A program made the position numbers and the translations under genes. The notes under the pieces are model-generated. The model was not told where the DNA came from. It searched no databases and saw only the letters and a program-made list of their open reading frames with translations. From Pseudovibrio sp. Ad37 (GTDB taxonomy: Bacteria; Pseudomonadota; Alphaproteobacteria; Rhizobiales; Stappiaceae), in the NCBI RefSeq assembly GCF_001623075.1, contig NZ_LMCF01000102.1, positions 1-58,811 on the forward strand: DNA of 58,811 nucleotides. Direction: 5' to 3'. Positions 9,389 to 17,200 of this stretch are shown piece by piece. How positions within the stretch are numbered: the stretch's first letter is position 1; every line of letters starts with the position of its first letter.

Positions 9389-9685
9389 TCATGACGTATG
9401 CACAATTACTAAGTCAAATTCATAAGACAAAAAATCAGAGAAAATAGTTTCATAGCGGCAGATAGAAATTAGGTAAATTCCCCCAACAATAACTGTAAAA
9501 CACCCACATTCACTGAAACGATTAAACTGAAGGAAGTGAACTCGAAACGACATTGTCGAAAAGAGATAGACAAGGTATTCAATTAAGAACGCAATATAAC
9601 AAGTTGTTTGGAAAAAGTCTTTGAATTTATAACAACAGCGCCAAAGGGTCGGCAAGGTCGCAAGTAAATGTGTCTTATTGCTCAT
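9389..9685 (-). CDS. Possible small membrane protein behind the XRE regulator
   Basis: 98 residues. The frame starts with an ATG that overlaps the end of the upstream XRE gene by 11 bp (AATGAGCAATAA), so it could be translationally coupled. Two hydrophobic segments are visible, about residues 31-46 and 63-77, with several cysteines and aromatic residues. There is no clear ribosome site and the region is AT-rich, where chance frames often look hydrophobic. No family is recognised. Treat it as a candidate only. Confidence 0.25.
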   Translation of the reverse strand: MSNKTHLLATLPTLWRCCYKFKDFFQTTCYIAFLIEYLVYLFSTMSFRVHFLQFNRFSECGCFTVIVGGIYLISICRYETIFSDFLSYEFDLVIVHTS

Positions 9686-10094
9686 TTCGTTTCAGCATCT
9701 CGTGATAAATACGAGCAAACATCATGGAAACGAAATTCATAGGTCCTTTGCTACCCGAGCCATACACTTGTGCTTCGATTTCTAATGCCTGGGTCCACGC
9801 CTGATCAATTAAATCCAGATCAGTCTGTTTCACATCCTCTTCCATCTCATTTAGAATCTCAGTGTCTTCTAGAAAATCGACATCATTAACACCGTGAATT
9901 CCAAAACGAAGAAACTGCTCGTTGACACCGAGAGCTTGTGCCAACTTTCCGAGGGTATCACCACGCGGATTATCTATTAAACCTTTTTCGATCTTATAAA
10001 GATTGTCATAACCAACGTTTGCACGTCGAGCCAAATCTTTGACCGTCAGATCATTCTGTTTTCGTAGTTTTTGAAGCCGCTGTTGCCAAGTCAT
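9675..10094 (-). CDS. XRE-family transcriptional regulator
   Basis: 139 residues. The N-terminal 60 residues are a Cro/CI-type helix-turn-helix: KLRKQNDLTVKDLARRAN, then VGYDNLYKIEKGLIDNPRG and LGKLAQALGV. The rest is an acidic linker and a short C-terminal helical part with no ligand domain that I recognise; full phage repressors usually carry a peptidase domain, absent here. It is transcribed away from the polyamine operon, so the shared 340-bp region could hold control sites for both. Its targets are unknown. Confidence 0.8.
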   Translation of the reverse strand: MTWQQRLQKLRKQNDLTVKDLARRANVGYDNLYKIEKGLIDNPRGDTLGKLAQALGVNEQFLRFGIHGVNDVDFLEDTEILNEMEEDVKQTDLDLIDQAWTQALEIEAQVYGSGSKGPMNFVSMMFARIYHEMLKRNEQ

Positions 10095-10433
10095 GGTCGC
10101 TCTGCAGTTGCTAAAAACATAATCTCGTGGAGAAGTATTCCAGTTAGTGCAATTAATCTATGGCTAGTTTGGTCGCAAATAAATAAGCAAATGAGATATC
10201 CGCAAGAAATAGGGGAGCTGCCTTCTGTGTTGTCTTTAGCCAATCTTCCACCTCTTATAAATTGCTGAAACAGCACCCCCACCAAAATCTTAGGTTGTAG
10301 ATTTAGTTTCGGCAAAAAGTGACTTTTGCACCTGTTCTCTCACCTCTGATGTTTAGAACACCAATATTGGGCTTGTCAGATGAGTAGACCATGAGTAAAT
10401 GGGGCAAAATCATTTCTGGAAGGGGATAAATGG
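10095..10433. promoter_or_regulatory. Divergent promoter region between the XRE gene and speA
   Basis: The 339-bp region lies between divergent genes and must hold both promoters. One inverted repeat stands out: GCAAAAAGTGACTTTTGC at 10312-10329 (6-bp arms, 6-nt spacer), about 105 bp before the speA start. It has no T-run and is a possible operator. The ribosome site AAGGGGA at 10420-10426 fits the TTG start of speA. No known riboswitch fold was recognised. Confidence 0.4.
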
Positions 10434-12323
10434 TTGCCGAATAATCAAGGTACCGCCCATGCCGTCTATGGTATGGGGCGCTGGGGTAAAGATCTTCTCT
10501 CTGTGCTGCCAAACGGCGATATAGCACTTAGTAATCCTTTGATGCCGGACGCTCCCAAGGTGAGTCTGCCGGAGATCGTTCACGACCTTGAACAACGTGG
10601 TATCCATTCTCCACTTTTGCTGCGCGTAAGTTCGTTCCTGCAAAACGAAATCGCTCACATCAACAACTCCATGGCAGATGCGATCAATCGCGTCGGCTAT
10701 AAAGGCAAATATCGCGGTGTTTTCCCGATCAAGGTCAACCAGCAGGCGCAGGTTATCGATCGTATCGTTGAGTTTGGCCGCCCTTACTCTTATGGGTTGG
10801 AAGCGGGCTCCAAGCCCGAGCTTGTTATTGCCCTTGCGCACCGCTTGCCCAAAGAGGCTCTCATTGTCTGTAACGGCGTAAAAGACGAAGAGTTCATCCG
10901 CCTTGCAATTCTCTCGCGCAAACTGGGCTTCAACACCATCATCGTGCTGGAAAGCCCAAAAGAACTCGATACCGTCATTAACGTAGTTGAAGAGCTGGGC
11001 GAAGAGCCGCTACTAGGCGTGCGCGTTAAGCTGACGAACCAAATTGGCGGTAAGTGGGAAGAAAGCTCCGGTGATCGGTCCACATTTGGCATGAACACTG
11101 ATCAGCTGGTGTCTGTGATCGACAAGCTCCGTGATGCGAAACTCTTGCACTGCCTGAAATTGCAGCACTCTCATCTTGGCTCGCAGGTTCCTGATGTCAA
11201 CGACGTCCGCCGTGCAGTTGGTGAAGCCTGTCGCTACTTTGTCGAGCTGACAAGGGAAGGGGCAGAGCTAACCCATCTTGATCTCGGTGGAGGCCTTGGG
11301 GTCGATTACACTGGTGAGAAGAAGGCAATTGAAAACTCAACCAACTACTCGGTTGAAGAATATTGCGCGAATGTCGTGGAGACCGTTGCTTATGCAATGG
11401 ATGAAGCAGAACTAACGCACCCCACATTGATCACTGAAAGTGGGCGTGCCGTTGTCGCAACCTCTTCAATGCTGCTCTTCAATGTTCTTGAAGCAACGCT
11501 GTTTGATGCGCCAACCGCACCTAAACCTGAAGCAGACGATCACCACATGGTTGCTGATCTTGCCGCCGTTGAGGGGTACCTTAACGCAGAGCGGCTTCAG
11601 GAGTGTTTGAACGACGCCTCATTCTACCGCAATGAGCTGCGTGCGCTCTTCCGCCGTGGGTATATCGATCTGCGCCAGATGGGCCGTTCCGAGCGCATTT
11701 ATCTGCATTTGATGTCCAAGATTAAAGAGCTGGCGCCACCGACAGGTGTTGCTCCCGAGATCGACGAGCAGCTGGAGAAGGTGGCAGATATCTACCATTG
11801 TAACTTCTCTTTATTCCAGTCCCTGCCAGACGTTTGGGCCATCGATCAGCTTCATCCGATCGTGCCACTACAACGCCTGAATGAAGCACCGGATCGCCGC
11901 GCCGTTCTTTCTGACATTACCTGTGACAGTGATGGTAAAGTAGACAAGTTCATTTTGGCCGACGGCATCTCACCATCTTTGCCGGTCCATACACTCGAAG
12001 AAGGCAAGCCATATTATCTTGGCGTTTTCTTCGTTGGTGCCTATCAGGAAACGCTGGGTGATCTGCACAACCTGTTCGGCGACACCAATGTGGCAACCAT
12101 TGATCTGCGCGCTGATGGTGGATTTGATCTGCTTCAGGAAGTTGAAGGTGATACAATCTCGCAGGTTCTTTCCTATGTGGAATATGATCCACGCGACTGC
12201 GTAGACGCTTTCCGCAAGCTTATCGATGAGGCGGTTTCCGCCGGCACACTGAAGAACGCTGATCGACGCACGTTGGTTGCCGCTTACCGCGACAGCATCA
12301 ACGGCTACACTTACTACGAATAA
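10434..12323 (+). CDS. speA: Biosynthetic arginine decarboxylase
   Basis: 629 residues, normal for SpeA. It converts arginine to agmatine and CO2 with pyridoxal phosphate (alanine-racemase fold, type III). Seen: the N-terminal core YKGKYRGVFPIKVNQQ, whose lysine is the expected cofactor ligand, the glycine-rich phosphate site HLDLGGGLGVDYTG, and the C-terminal DITCDSDGK active-site motif followed by GAYQETLGDLHNLFGD. The start is a TTG, supported by AAGGGGA 8 nt upstream and a stop at 10392; the nearby ATG is out of frame and gives only four codons. It is the first gene of a four-gene polyamine operon ending with agmatinase. Confidence 0.95.
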   Translation: MPNNQGTAHAVYGMGRWGKDLLSVLPNGDIALSNPLMPDAPKVSLPEIVHDLEQRGIHSPLLLRVSSFLQNEIAHINNSMADAINRVGYKGKYRGVFPIKVNQQAQVIDRIVEFGRPYSYGLEAGSKPELVIALAHRLPKEALIVCNGVKDEEFIRLAILSRKLGFNTIIVLESPKELDTVINVVEELGEEPLLGVRVKLTNQIGGKWEESSGDRSTFGMNTDQLVSVIDKLRDAKLLHCLKLQHSHLGSQVPDVNDVRRAVGEACRYFVELTREGAELTHLDLGGGLGVDYTGEKKAIENSTNYSVEEYCANVVETVAYAMDEAELTHPTLITESGRAVVATSSMLLFNVLEATLFDAPTAPKPEADDHHMVADLAAVEGYLNAERLQECLNDASFYRNELRALFRRGYIDLRQMGRSERIYLHLMSKIKELAPPTGVAPEIDEQLEKVADIYHCNFSLFQSLPDVWAIDQLHPIVPLQRLNEAPDRRAVLSDITCDSDGKVDKFILADGISPSLPVHTLEEGKPYYLGVFFVGAYQETLGDLHNLFGDTNVATIDLRADGGFDLLQEVEGDTISQVLSYVEYDPRDCVDAFRKLIDEAVSAGTLKNADRRTLVAAYRDSINGYTYYE

Positions 12324-12344
12324 TCCAAGGACCGGGGAATAGGC

Positions 12345-13556
12345 ATGAGTAAGACTCTGGTAATCGGCGCAGGCGGTGTTTCCTCCGCAGCCGTACATAA
12401 AATGGCAATGAACTCGGATATTTTCTCCGAAGTTACGCTGGCATCTCGTCGCAAGTTTAAATGCGATGACATCGCAAAAAGCGTGAAGGCAAAGACCGGC
12501 GTTACCATCAAGACAGCTGAAGTTGACGCGATGGACGTTGCAGCGGTTGTTGCCCTCATCAAAGAGAGCGGCGCTGAGTTGCTGGTGAACCTGGCACTGC
12601 CGTATCAGGACCTGAAGTTGATGGATGCCTGTCTGGAAGCTGGCATCAACTATCTGGACACCGCAAACTACGAGCCGGAAGACGAAGCCAAGTTCGAATA
12701 CCACTGGCAATGGGCGTATCAGGAGCGCTTTAAAGAGGCTGGCCTGACCGCGATCCTCGGCTCTGGCTTCGATCCGGGCGTAACCTCCGTTTTCGCAACA
12801 TGGCTGAAGAAGCACAAGCTCGACACCATCCGCCAGATTGACGTTCTTGATTGCAACGGCGGCGACAACGGCAAAGCATTTGCAACCAACTTCAACCCAG
12901 AAATCAATATCCGTGAAGTAACTGCAGATGCACGCCATTGGGAAAAAGGCGACTGGGTGACCTCTCCAGCCATGACCCACAAGGTTGCTTTCGACTTCCC
13001 GGGCGTTGGTGAGAAGAACATGTACCTCATGTATCATGAGGAACTGGAAAGCATGAAAACGCACTTCACCGAGATTGAACGTGCGCGTTTCTGGATGACG
13101 TTCGGCGATGCTTACATCAATCACGTCCGAGTGCTTGAAGGCATTGGCATGACCTCAATTGAGCCAGTCATGCATGAAGGCAAGGAAATTATCCCGCTGC
13201 AATTCCTGAAATCAGTTCTGCCAGATCCAAGCGATCTGGGCGAGCTGACCAAAGGCAAGACCTGCATTGGTGACATTGCAACGGGTCAGGCAAAAGACGG
13301 CTCTGGCGAAAAAAACTATTACATCTACAACATCTGTGATCACGAAGAGTGCTATGCAGAAGTAGGTTCTCAAGCTGTTTCCTACACCACCGGTGTACCT
13401 GCGATGATTGGTGCCGCCCAAATCCTGAAAGGGAACTGGAATGAGCCGGGCGTGTGGAACATGGAACAGCTGGATCCAGACAACTTCATGGACATGCTGA
13501 ACGAGCACGGCCTGCCTTGGCAGGTTCATGAGCTCGACGGTCCGGTTCAGTTCTAA
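12345..13556 (+). CDS. Carboxyspermidine/carboxynorspermidine dehydrogenase
   Basis: 403 residues, saccharopine-dehydrogenase-like. A Rossmann nucleotide site at the N-terminus, VIGAGGVSSAAVHKMA, is followed by the family hallmarks SGAELLVNLALPYQD, YLDTANYEPED and LGSGFDPGVTSVF. The enzyme condenses putrescine (or diaminopropane) with aspartate semialdehyde using NADPH. It sits 21 bp after speA with AAGGACCGGGGAA before the ATG, and directly before the matching decarboxylase. Lysine-pathway saccharopine dehydrogenase is the alternative label, but the neighbours argue for the polyamine role. Confidence 0.9.
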   Translation: MSKTLVIGAGGVSSAAVHKMAMNSDIFSEVTLASRRKFKCDDIAKSVKAKTGVTIKTAEVDAMDVAAVVALIKESGAELLVNLALPYQDLKLMDACLEAGINYLDTANYEPEDEAKFEYHWQWAYQERFKEAGLTAILGSGFDPGVTSVFATWLKKHKLDTIRQIDVLDCNGGDNGKAFATNFNPEINIREVTADARHWEKGDWVTSPAMTHKVAFDFPGVGEKNMYLMYHEELESMKTHFTEIERARFWMTFGDAYINHVRVLEGIGMTSIEPVMHEGKEIIPLQFLKSVLPDPSDLGELTKGKTCIGDIATGQAKDGSGEKNYYIYNICDHEECYAEVGSQAVSYTTGVPAMIGAAQILKGNWNEPGVWNMEQLDPDNFMDMLNEHGLPWQVHELDGPVQF

Positions 13557-13560
13557 GCTC

Positions 13561-14736
13561 ATGGCAGAAATGATGCAGACACAGGCTGGTGATGCGGGGG
13601 CCTTCAAAGAGTTTGATCTCTCCCGTGTGCCAAGCCCCTGTTTTGTCGTTGATGAGGTTGCGGTTCGCCGCAACCTCTCTGTACTTAAGGACGTAGCAGA
13701 CCGCTCAGGCGCTCATGTCCTCGCTGCACTAAAGGCTTTTTCCATGTTCGCACTAGCGTCAGTGGTGCGCGAATATTTGGATGGCACCTGTGCATCGGGG
13801 CTTTATGAAGCACGACTAGCCCGACAGAAGTACGGTGGAGAAATCGCAACGTTCTGTGCTGGATATAAAGCAAGCGAGATTGATGAGATCATTGGTTACA
13901 CCGACCATATGATCTTCAATTCACCAGCTCAAAAAGATCGTTTCCTTCCAAACATCCGCGCTGCTGAGCACAATGTAGACGTAGGCCTGCGTATCAATCC
14001 TGAGCACTCTGAAGGTGAGGTCGAGAAATATGACCCATGTGCTCCATGTTCTCGCCTGGGTTTTCCAATCTCGCAGTTAAATGCAGAGATGCTGAAGGGC
14101 GTTGACGGCATTCATATGCACACATTGTGTGAGCAGGAATTCGAACCGCTCCAGCGCACGTGGGAAGCGATAAAAGACAAGCTTGAACCATATTTCTCAC
14201 AACTGAAATGGATCAACTTCGGCGGCGGCCACCACATCACCCGTGAAGATTACGACCGCGATGCGTTGATTGCCTTCATCAAAGATGTACGAAAAACGAC
14301 CGGATTGGAAGTATATCTGGAGCCGGGCGAAGCTGTCGCATTGGACGCGGGCATTCTGATTGGTGAAGTGTTGGACCTACCAATTAACACCATGAATCTG
14401 GCGATTGTCGATATTTCCGCAACTTGCCACATGCCAGATGTGACTGAGGCTCCCTATCGTCCGGCGATGCTGGATGAAGCGGAGGAGGGGCATACATACC
14501 GCCTTGGCGGCCCATCGTGCCTCGCAGGTGACGTGATTGGCGATTACACCAGAGCAATGCCACTTAATGTTGGTGATCGCTTTGCTTTCCTCGATCAGGC
14601 TCACTACTCCATGGTTAAGACCAATACCTTCAACGGCGTTCCTCTGCCAACAATCGCGCTCTGGAACTCTGAAAGCGATAAACTCAAGATCATTCGCGAG
14701 TTCTCTTACAACGACTTCTTGAGCCGTCTTTCCTAA
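13561..14736 (+). CDS. nspC: Carboxyspermidine/carboxynorspermidine decarboxylase
   Basis: 391 residues from the ATG at 13561. It is a PLP fold-III decarboxylase: ALKAFSMFAL holds the cofactor lysine near residue 60, INFGGGHHITREDYD the phosphate-binding glycines and HMHTLCEQEF an active-site strand. It removes CO2 from carboxyspermidine to give spermidine (or norspermidine from the shorter homologue). The start is uncertain: an ATG at 13528 overlaps the previous gene by 29 bp with a better AGG spacing, and ATG codons at 13561 and 13570 are also possible. It is the third gene of the operon. Confidence 0.9.
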   Translation: MAEMMQTQAGDAGAFKEFDLSRVPSPCFVVDEVAVRRNLSVLKDVADRSGAHVLAALKAFSMFALASVVREYLDGTCASGLYEARLARQKYGGEIATFCAGYKASEIDEIIGYTDHMIFNSPAQKDRFLPNIRAAEHNVDVGLRINPEHSEGEVEKYDPCAPCSRLGFPISQLNAEMLKGVDGIHMHTLCEQEFEPLQRTWEAIKDKLEPYFSQLKWINFGGGHHITREDYDRDALIAFIKDVRKTTGLEVYLEPGEAVALDAGILIGEVLDLPINTMNLAIVDISATCHMPDVTEAPYRPAMLDEAEEGHTYRLGGPSCLAGDVIGDYTRAMPLNVGDRFAFLDQAHYSMVKTNTFNGVPLPTIALWNSESDKLKIIREFSYNDFLSRLS

Positions 14737-14745
14737 AGGTACGAA

Positions 14746-15606
14746 ATGTCTGTTTTTCTTGACAGTGAGCTGACTGAAGCAGAACGCGAAGCAGAAGACG
14801 CTCTCTTTACGATTATTCCGGTTCCCTTGGAACGCACTGTCTCTTATGGTTCGGGTACAATAAAAGGTCCCGAAGCAATCATTGAGGCCAGCAATGAGCT
14901 GGAGCGTTGTTGTAACGGCGTTGAACCGTGCGCCTCCGGCATTGCAACGCAAAGCCCAGTCGACTGCGATGGACCTCTGCCAGAAGTTATGGAGCGTCTC
15001 GCTCAACGTACAGAAGAAGCGGTTAAAGCAGGCAAAATTCCAGTCACTCTGGGTGGTGAGCATTCTTTGTCCTACGGCGCAGTCTCAGGCGTAGCCCGTG
15101 CACTTGGTAAGCCAGTAGGCATTGTGCAAATTGATGCGCACGCAGATCTTCGCATCGCTTATCAGGGCGAAAAGCATTCCCATGCTTCTGTCATGAACCT
15201 CCTAGTAGAAGAGGGGAACTCTCTGGCACAGTTCGGCGTGCGCGCGCTTTGCCAGCAGGAGATGGACAGCCGCAAAGACAACAAAGTGTTTTTTGTCGAC
15301 GCCGAAGAACTGGTCACCAAAGGGCTGCACACTGTTGACCTGCCAGAGGATTTTCCTGAGCACATCTACATCTCCTTTGACGTAGATGGCCTCGATCCCT
15401 CTCAGATGCCAGCAACTGGGACCCCAGTACCGGGAGGCCTTGGATATTACCAGTCACTGCACCTGGTAGAGCATGCACTAAAAGGCCGCAAATGCGTTGG
15501 TCTCGACGTGGTTGAACTGGCGCCAGATGGAAATGCCGCATGGGATTTTACAGCAGCTCAGATCACCTATCGCCTGATGACTGCTGCAATGATCTCGCAA
15601 GACTAA
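14746..15606 (+). CDS. speB: Agmatinase
   Basis: 286 residues, ureohydrolase family. It hydrolyses agmatine to putrescine and urea with a two-manganese centre. All metal-ligand motifs are present: GGEHS, then QIDAHADLR, then SFDVDGLDP. The C-terminus has the VVELAPDGN variant of the family's conserved ELNPxxD segment. AAAGG precedes the ATG 10 bp after the previous gene. With speA upstream it supplies putrescine for the two carboxyspermidine enzymes in the same operon. Confidence 0.94.
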   Translation: MSVFLDSELTEAEREAEDALFTIIPVPLERTVSYGSGTIKGPEAIIEASNELERCCNGVEPCASGIATQSPVDCDGPLPEVMERLAQRTEEAVKAGKIPVTLGGEHSLSYGAVSGVARALGKPVGIVQIDAHADLRIAYQGEKHSHASVMNLLVEEGNSLAQFGVRALCQQEMDSRKDNKVFFVDAEELVTKGLHTVDLPEDFPEHIYISFDVDGLDPSQMPATGTPVPGGLGYYQSLHLVEHALKGRKCVGLDVVELAPDGNAAWDFTAAQITYRLMTAAMISQD

Positions 15607-15633
15607 AAGTATAATATTTTCAACAAACACGAA

Positions 15634-15668
15634 GAGCTGCAATCGCACGTTTGCAGCTCATTTTTATT
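15634..15668 (+). terminator. Intrinsic terminator of the polyamine operon
   Basis: GAGCTGCAA (15634-15642), 8-nt loop, TTGCAGCTC (15651-15659), then A and five T. Perfect 9-bp stem 28 bp after the speB stop. Confidence 0.88.
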
Positions 15669-15722
15669 GGAGGCAAGCAAGACGCCTCTAGCTCACCTCA
15701 CCACAAGACCCAGCTCTTTTGC

Positions 15723-16022
15723 TCACTCACTCAATTGGATGCACACAACTCCGTTTGCGTCTTCTTCCGCATCCTCCAGTGTGTGTTGCACTTCTCCAGC
15801 CAGACGAATGCTTTCCTGAACCAGCACGATATAATGAGGAGTCGCTTTGAGCTTGTTGTCTCGAATATAGTCCAACGTCCGCTCATGATTAATGCCGATA
15901 TCGCAAAAATTATCCATGGTATCGACCAGGAAGATCTCTTTGATCATTTCCTCTACCGTTTGCGCAGCAACAGGCAATACAAATAGGCAGGTAAGAGCCC
16001 CAGCCAAAATCAATCGCTTCAT
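15723..16022 (-). CDS. Small exported hypothetical protein, 99 residues
   Basis: The start is placed at the ATG at 16022, where a signal peptide begins: MKRLILAGALTCLFVLP, cleavage probably after VAA or VAAQ. GGGGAT lies about 8 nt upstream. The mature part is acidic, about 80 residues, with two cysteines (DNFCDIG near residue 45 and GVVCIQ at the end) that could form a disulfide in the periplasm. I do not recognise the family. A longer frame runs upstream towards the miniature element, but the signal peptide argues for the short form. It converges on the polyamine operon. Confidence 0.65.
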   Translation of the reverse strand: MKRLILAGALTCLFVLPVAAQTVEEMIKEIFLVDTMDNFCDIGINHERTLDYIRDNKLKATPHYIVLVQESIRLAGEVQHTLEDAEEDANGVVCIQLSE

Positions 16023-16078
16023 GACAAAATCCCCATGGAGAAATTGACAGTTTGGCGTCACCATATTCACATGTCCAC

Positions 16079-16447
16079 GGGATGTGCGGCTGAATGGAAC
16101 GAAAAGGTACCATAAGGCCCCAGCCGCTTCCATTTTCGCAAATGTCTTGACTTATACACATCGACAACGTGCATTGAAATATAAGGATAATTTCATTGCA
16201 AAATACCAGTGCGAAGCAATCTACTTATGCAATATGTTGGCACAGTAATCAGCTTGTAGTGGCCGACAAAATACTTGTTGTTGCTAACTGGCAGCACCGA
16301 GGCTGCCTAAAAGGCAAACCTATCTAACTATATGAAAGATAAACTCAATACATCATGAGTTCATATTTTAGTTTTCTTGATGTGTTAGTATCTCAGGCCG
16401 TCAAAAGCGCTTGTGGTACTTTTTCGTTCTTCTCAGCTGCACAACCC
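16079..16447 (+). mobile_element. TIME-like Tn3-derived miniature element, copy 1 (369 bp)
   Basis: The left end GGGATGTGCGGCTGAATGGA continues to TAAG at 16116. The right end, read on the minus strand from 16447, begins GGGTTGTGCAGCTGAGAAGA and continues to CAAG at 16410. The 38-bp ends agree at 31 positions. GGG at the tip, the inner GAACGAAAA and the closing TAAG match the known 38-bp Tn3-family inverted repeat. The interior encodes no transposase. It holds an 11-bp inverted repeat with one mismatch (TGCATTGAAAT / ATTTCATTGCA, 16170-16200), a hairpin GGCAGC/GCTGCC at 16290-16307, and a TTGACT that could be a -35 box at 16147. Confidence 0.85.
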
Positions 16448-16453
16448 TATTGA
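16355..16453 (+). pseudogene. Orphan leader frame, same start as the amidase, ends after 32 codons
   Basis: The element carries an ATG near its right end that reads outward through the right inverted repeat and ends in ...GTFSFFSAAQP. In this copy the frame leaves the element and stops after one more codon (TAT TGA). In the second copy the identical start continues into the amidase gene. It is probably not functional; it is listed because it shows what the element contributes to whatever gene it lands beside. Confidence 0.5.
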
Positions 16454-16644
16454 TATTTCCAGAGAAGGGGTCTATCAGCTTTTCAGAGCCATGGAAGACG
16501 ATTGCAAGAACTCATGGCAACGGCAAAGATATTGACCTGATTGCCAATGATTTTCGCAACTGGTGCCACGGACAGAATATACCGCTCAACTCCCCAACAA
16601 TTGAAAAGACGTTCACAGGGTTCTGCAAGCGGGCAAGGCTGTAG
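16448..16644 (+). pseudogene. C-terminal remnant, possibly a plasmid replication protein, frameshifted
   Basis: Starting exactly at the element's edge, one frame reads DISREGVYQLFRAMEDD and runs into a stop near 16533. A second frame reads DIDLIANDFRNWCHGQN and then IPLNSPTIEKTFTGFCKRA to a stop at 16644. Both stretches look like real protein, and together they look like one gene end broken by a single frameshift around 16500-16530. The second stretch resembles the tail of small-plasmid replication initiators, but this is recollection of style, not a confirmed match. The 5' part is missing, cut at the element boundary. Confidence 0.4.
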
Positions 16645-16675
16645 TATCCCATCAAATATAAACGGCATTTATGTG

Positions 16676-17200
16676 ATGAAACGTATAGTTTTTGTTGTAT
16701 GCATCATCGTGATGATAATTTTCATCATTTTTGTATACCCGCGCCCCTTCAAAAAATCAGACTTAGAGTATCTACGCCCAGACGCTGTTAATGCGCAGGC
16801 TCTCGATTTTGAATCTACAGGCCTATTTGGAGGATGCCAGATTGAGGTATACTCCATTGCGAAACAATTTTTAAACGTTAAAGAGCTGGCTACATATACA
16901 GGATCTTTTAGCTCTAGACTGGAGCCTCTCTTTTCTCCATGGGTATCTGCATTAGATGAAATATTGCTAGAGACAAGCTATTATAACACTCTCAACTTTG
17001 ACGAATGCACCCAGTCCCTGCAGAAGCACTACATCGGATTGAATTGGGATGAAGTGATCAGCAACCCAAATGAATTATCACTATTCAGAGTTGGCGGGAT
17101 GACCCGTTTTTCAATTCCCTTATCACATGCTGACACTATCGTCGTAGCAACAATAATAAACAATAATAGCAAGCTAATTATTCTAAAAGGGGGAAGGTAA
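16676..17200 (+). CDS. Membrane-anchored hypothetical protein upstream of the Hint gene
   Basis: 174 residues from the ATG reading MKRIVF. One strongly hydrophobic segment (about residues 3-22) follows a single basic patch, so it is either an uncleaved anchor or a signal peptide; the rest, about 150 residues, would face the periplasm. I recognise no domain. The DNA is AT-rich, unlike the core genome. Its stop at 17198-17200 directly abuts the ATG of the Hint protein, so the two are surely co-translated. If the Hint protein is a toxin-like secreted protein, this could be a partner or immunity protein; that is speculation. Confidence 0.6.
   Translation: MKRIVFVVCIIVMIIFIIFVYPRPFKKSDLEYLRPDAVNAQALDFESTGLFGGCQIEVYSIAKQFLNVKELATYTGSFSSRLEPLFSPWVSALDEILLETSYYNTLNFDECTQSLQKHYIGLNWDEVISNPNELSLFRVGGMTRFSIPLSHADTIVVATIINNNSKLIILKGGR

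Noticed and set aside
15723-16133. 136-residue version of the exported hypothetical protein
   Set aside because: The extension would run into the miniature element and hide the signal peptide; the ATG at 16022 with a clear signal sequence is preferred.
16079-16447. XerCD/dif-type module or integron attC site
   Set aside because: The internal inverted repeat TGCATTGAAAT/ATTTCATTGCA was considered as a recombination core, but spacing and sequence do not fit dif or attC, while the outer ends fit Tn3-family repeats much better.
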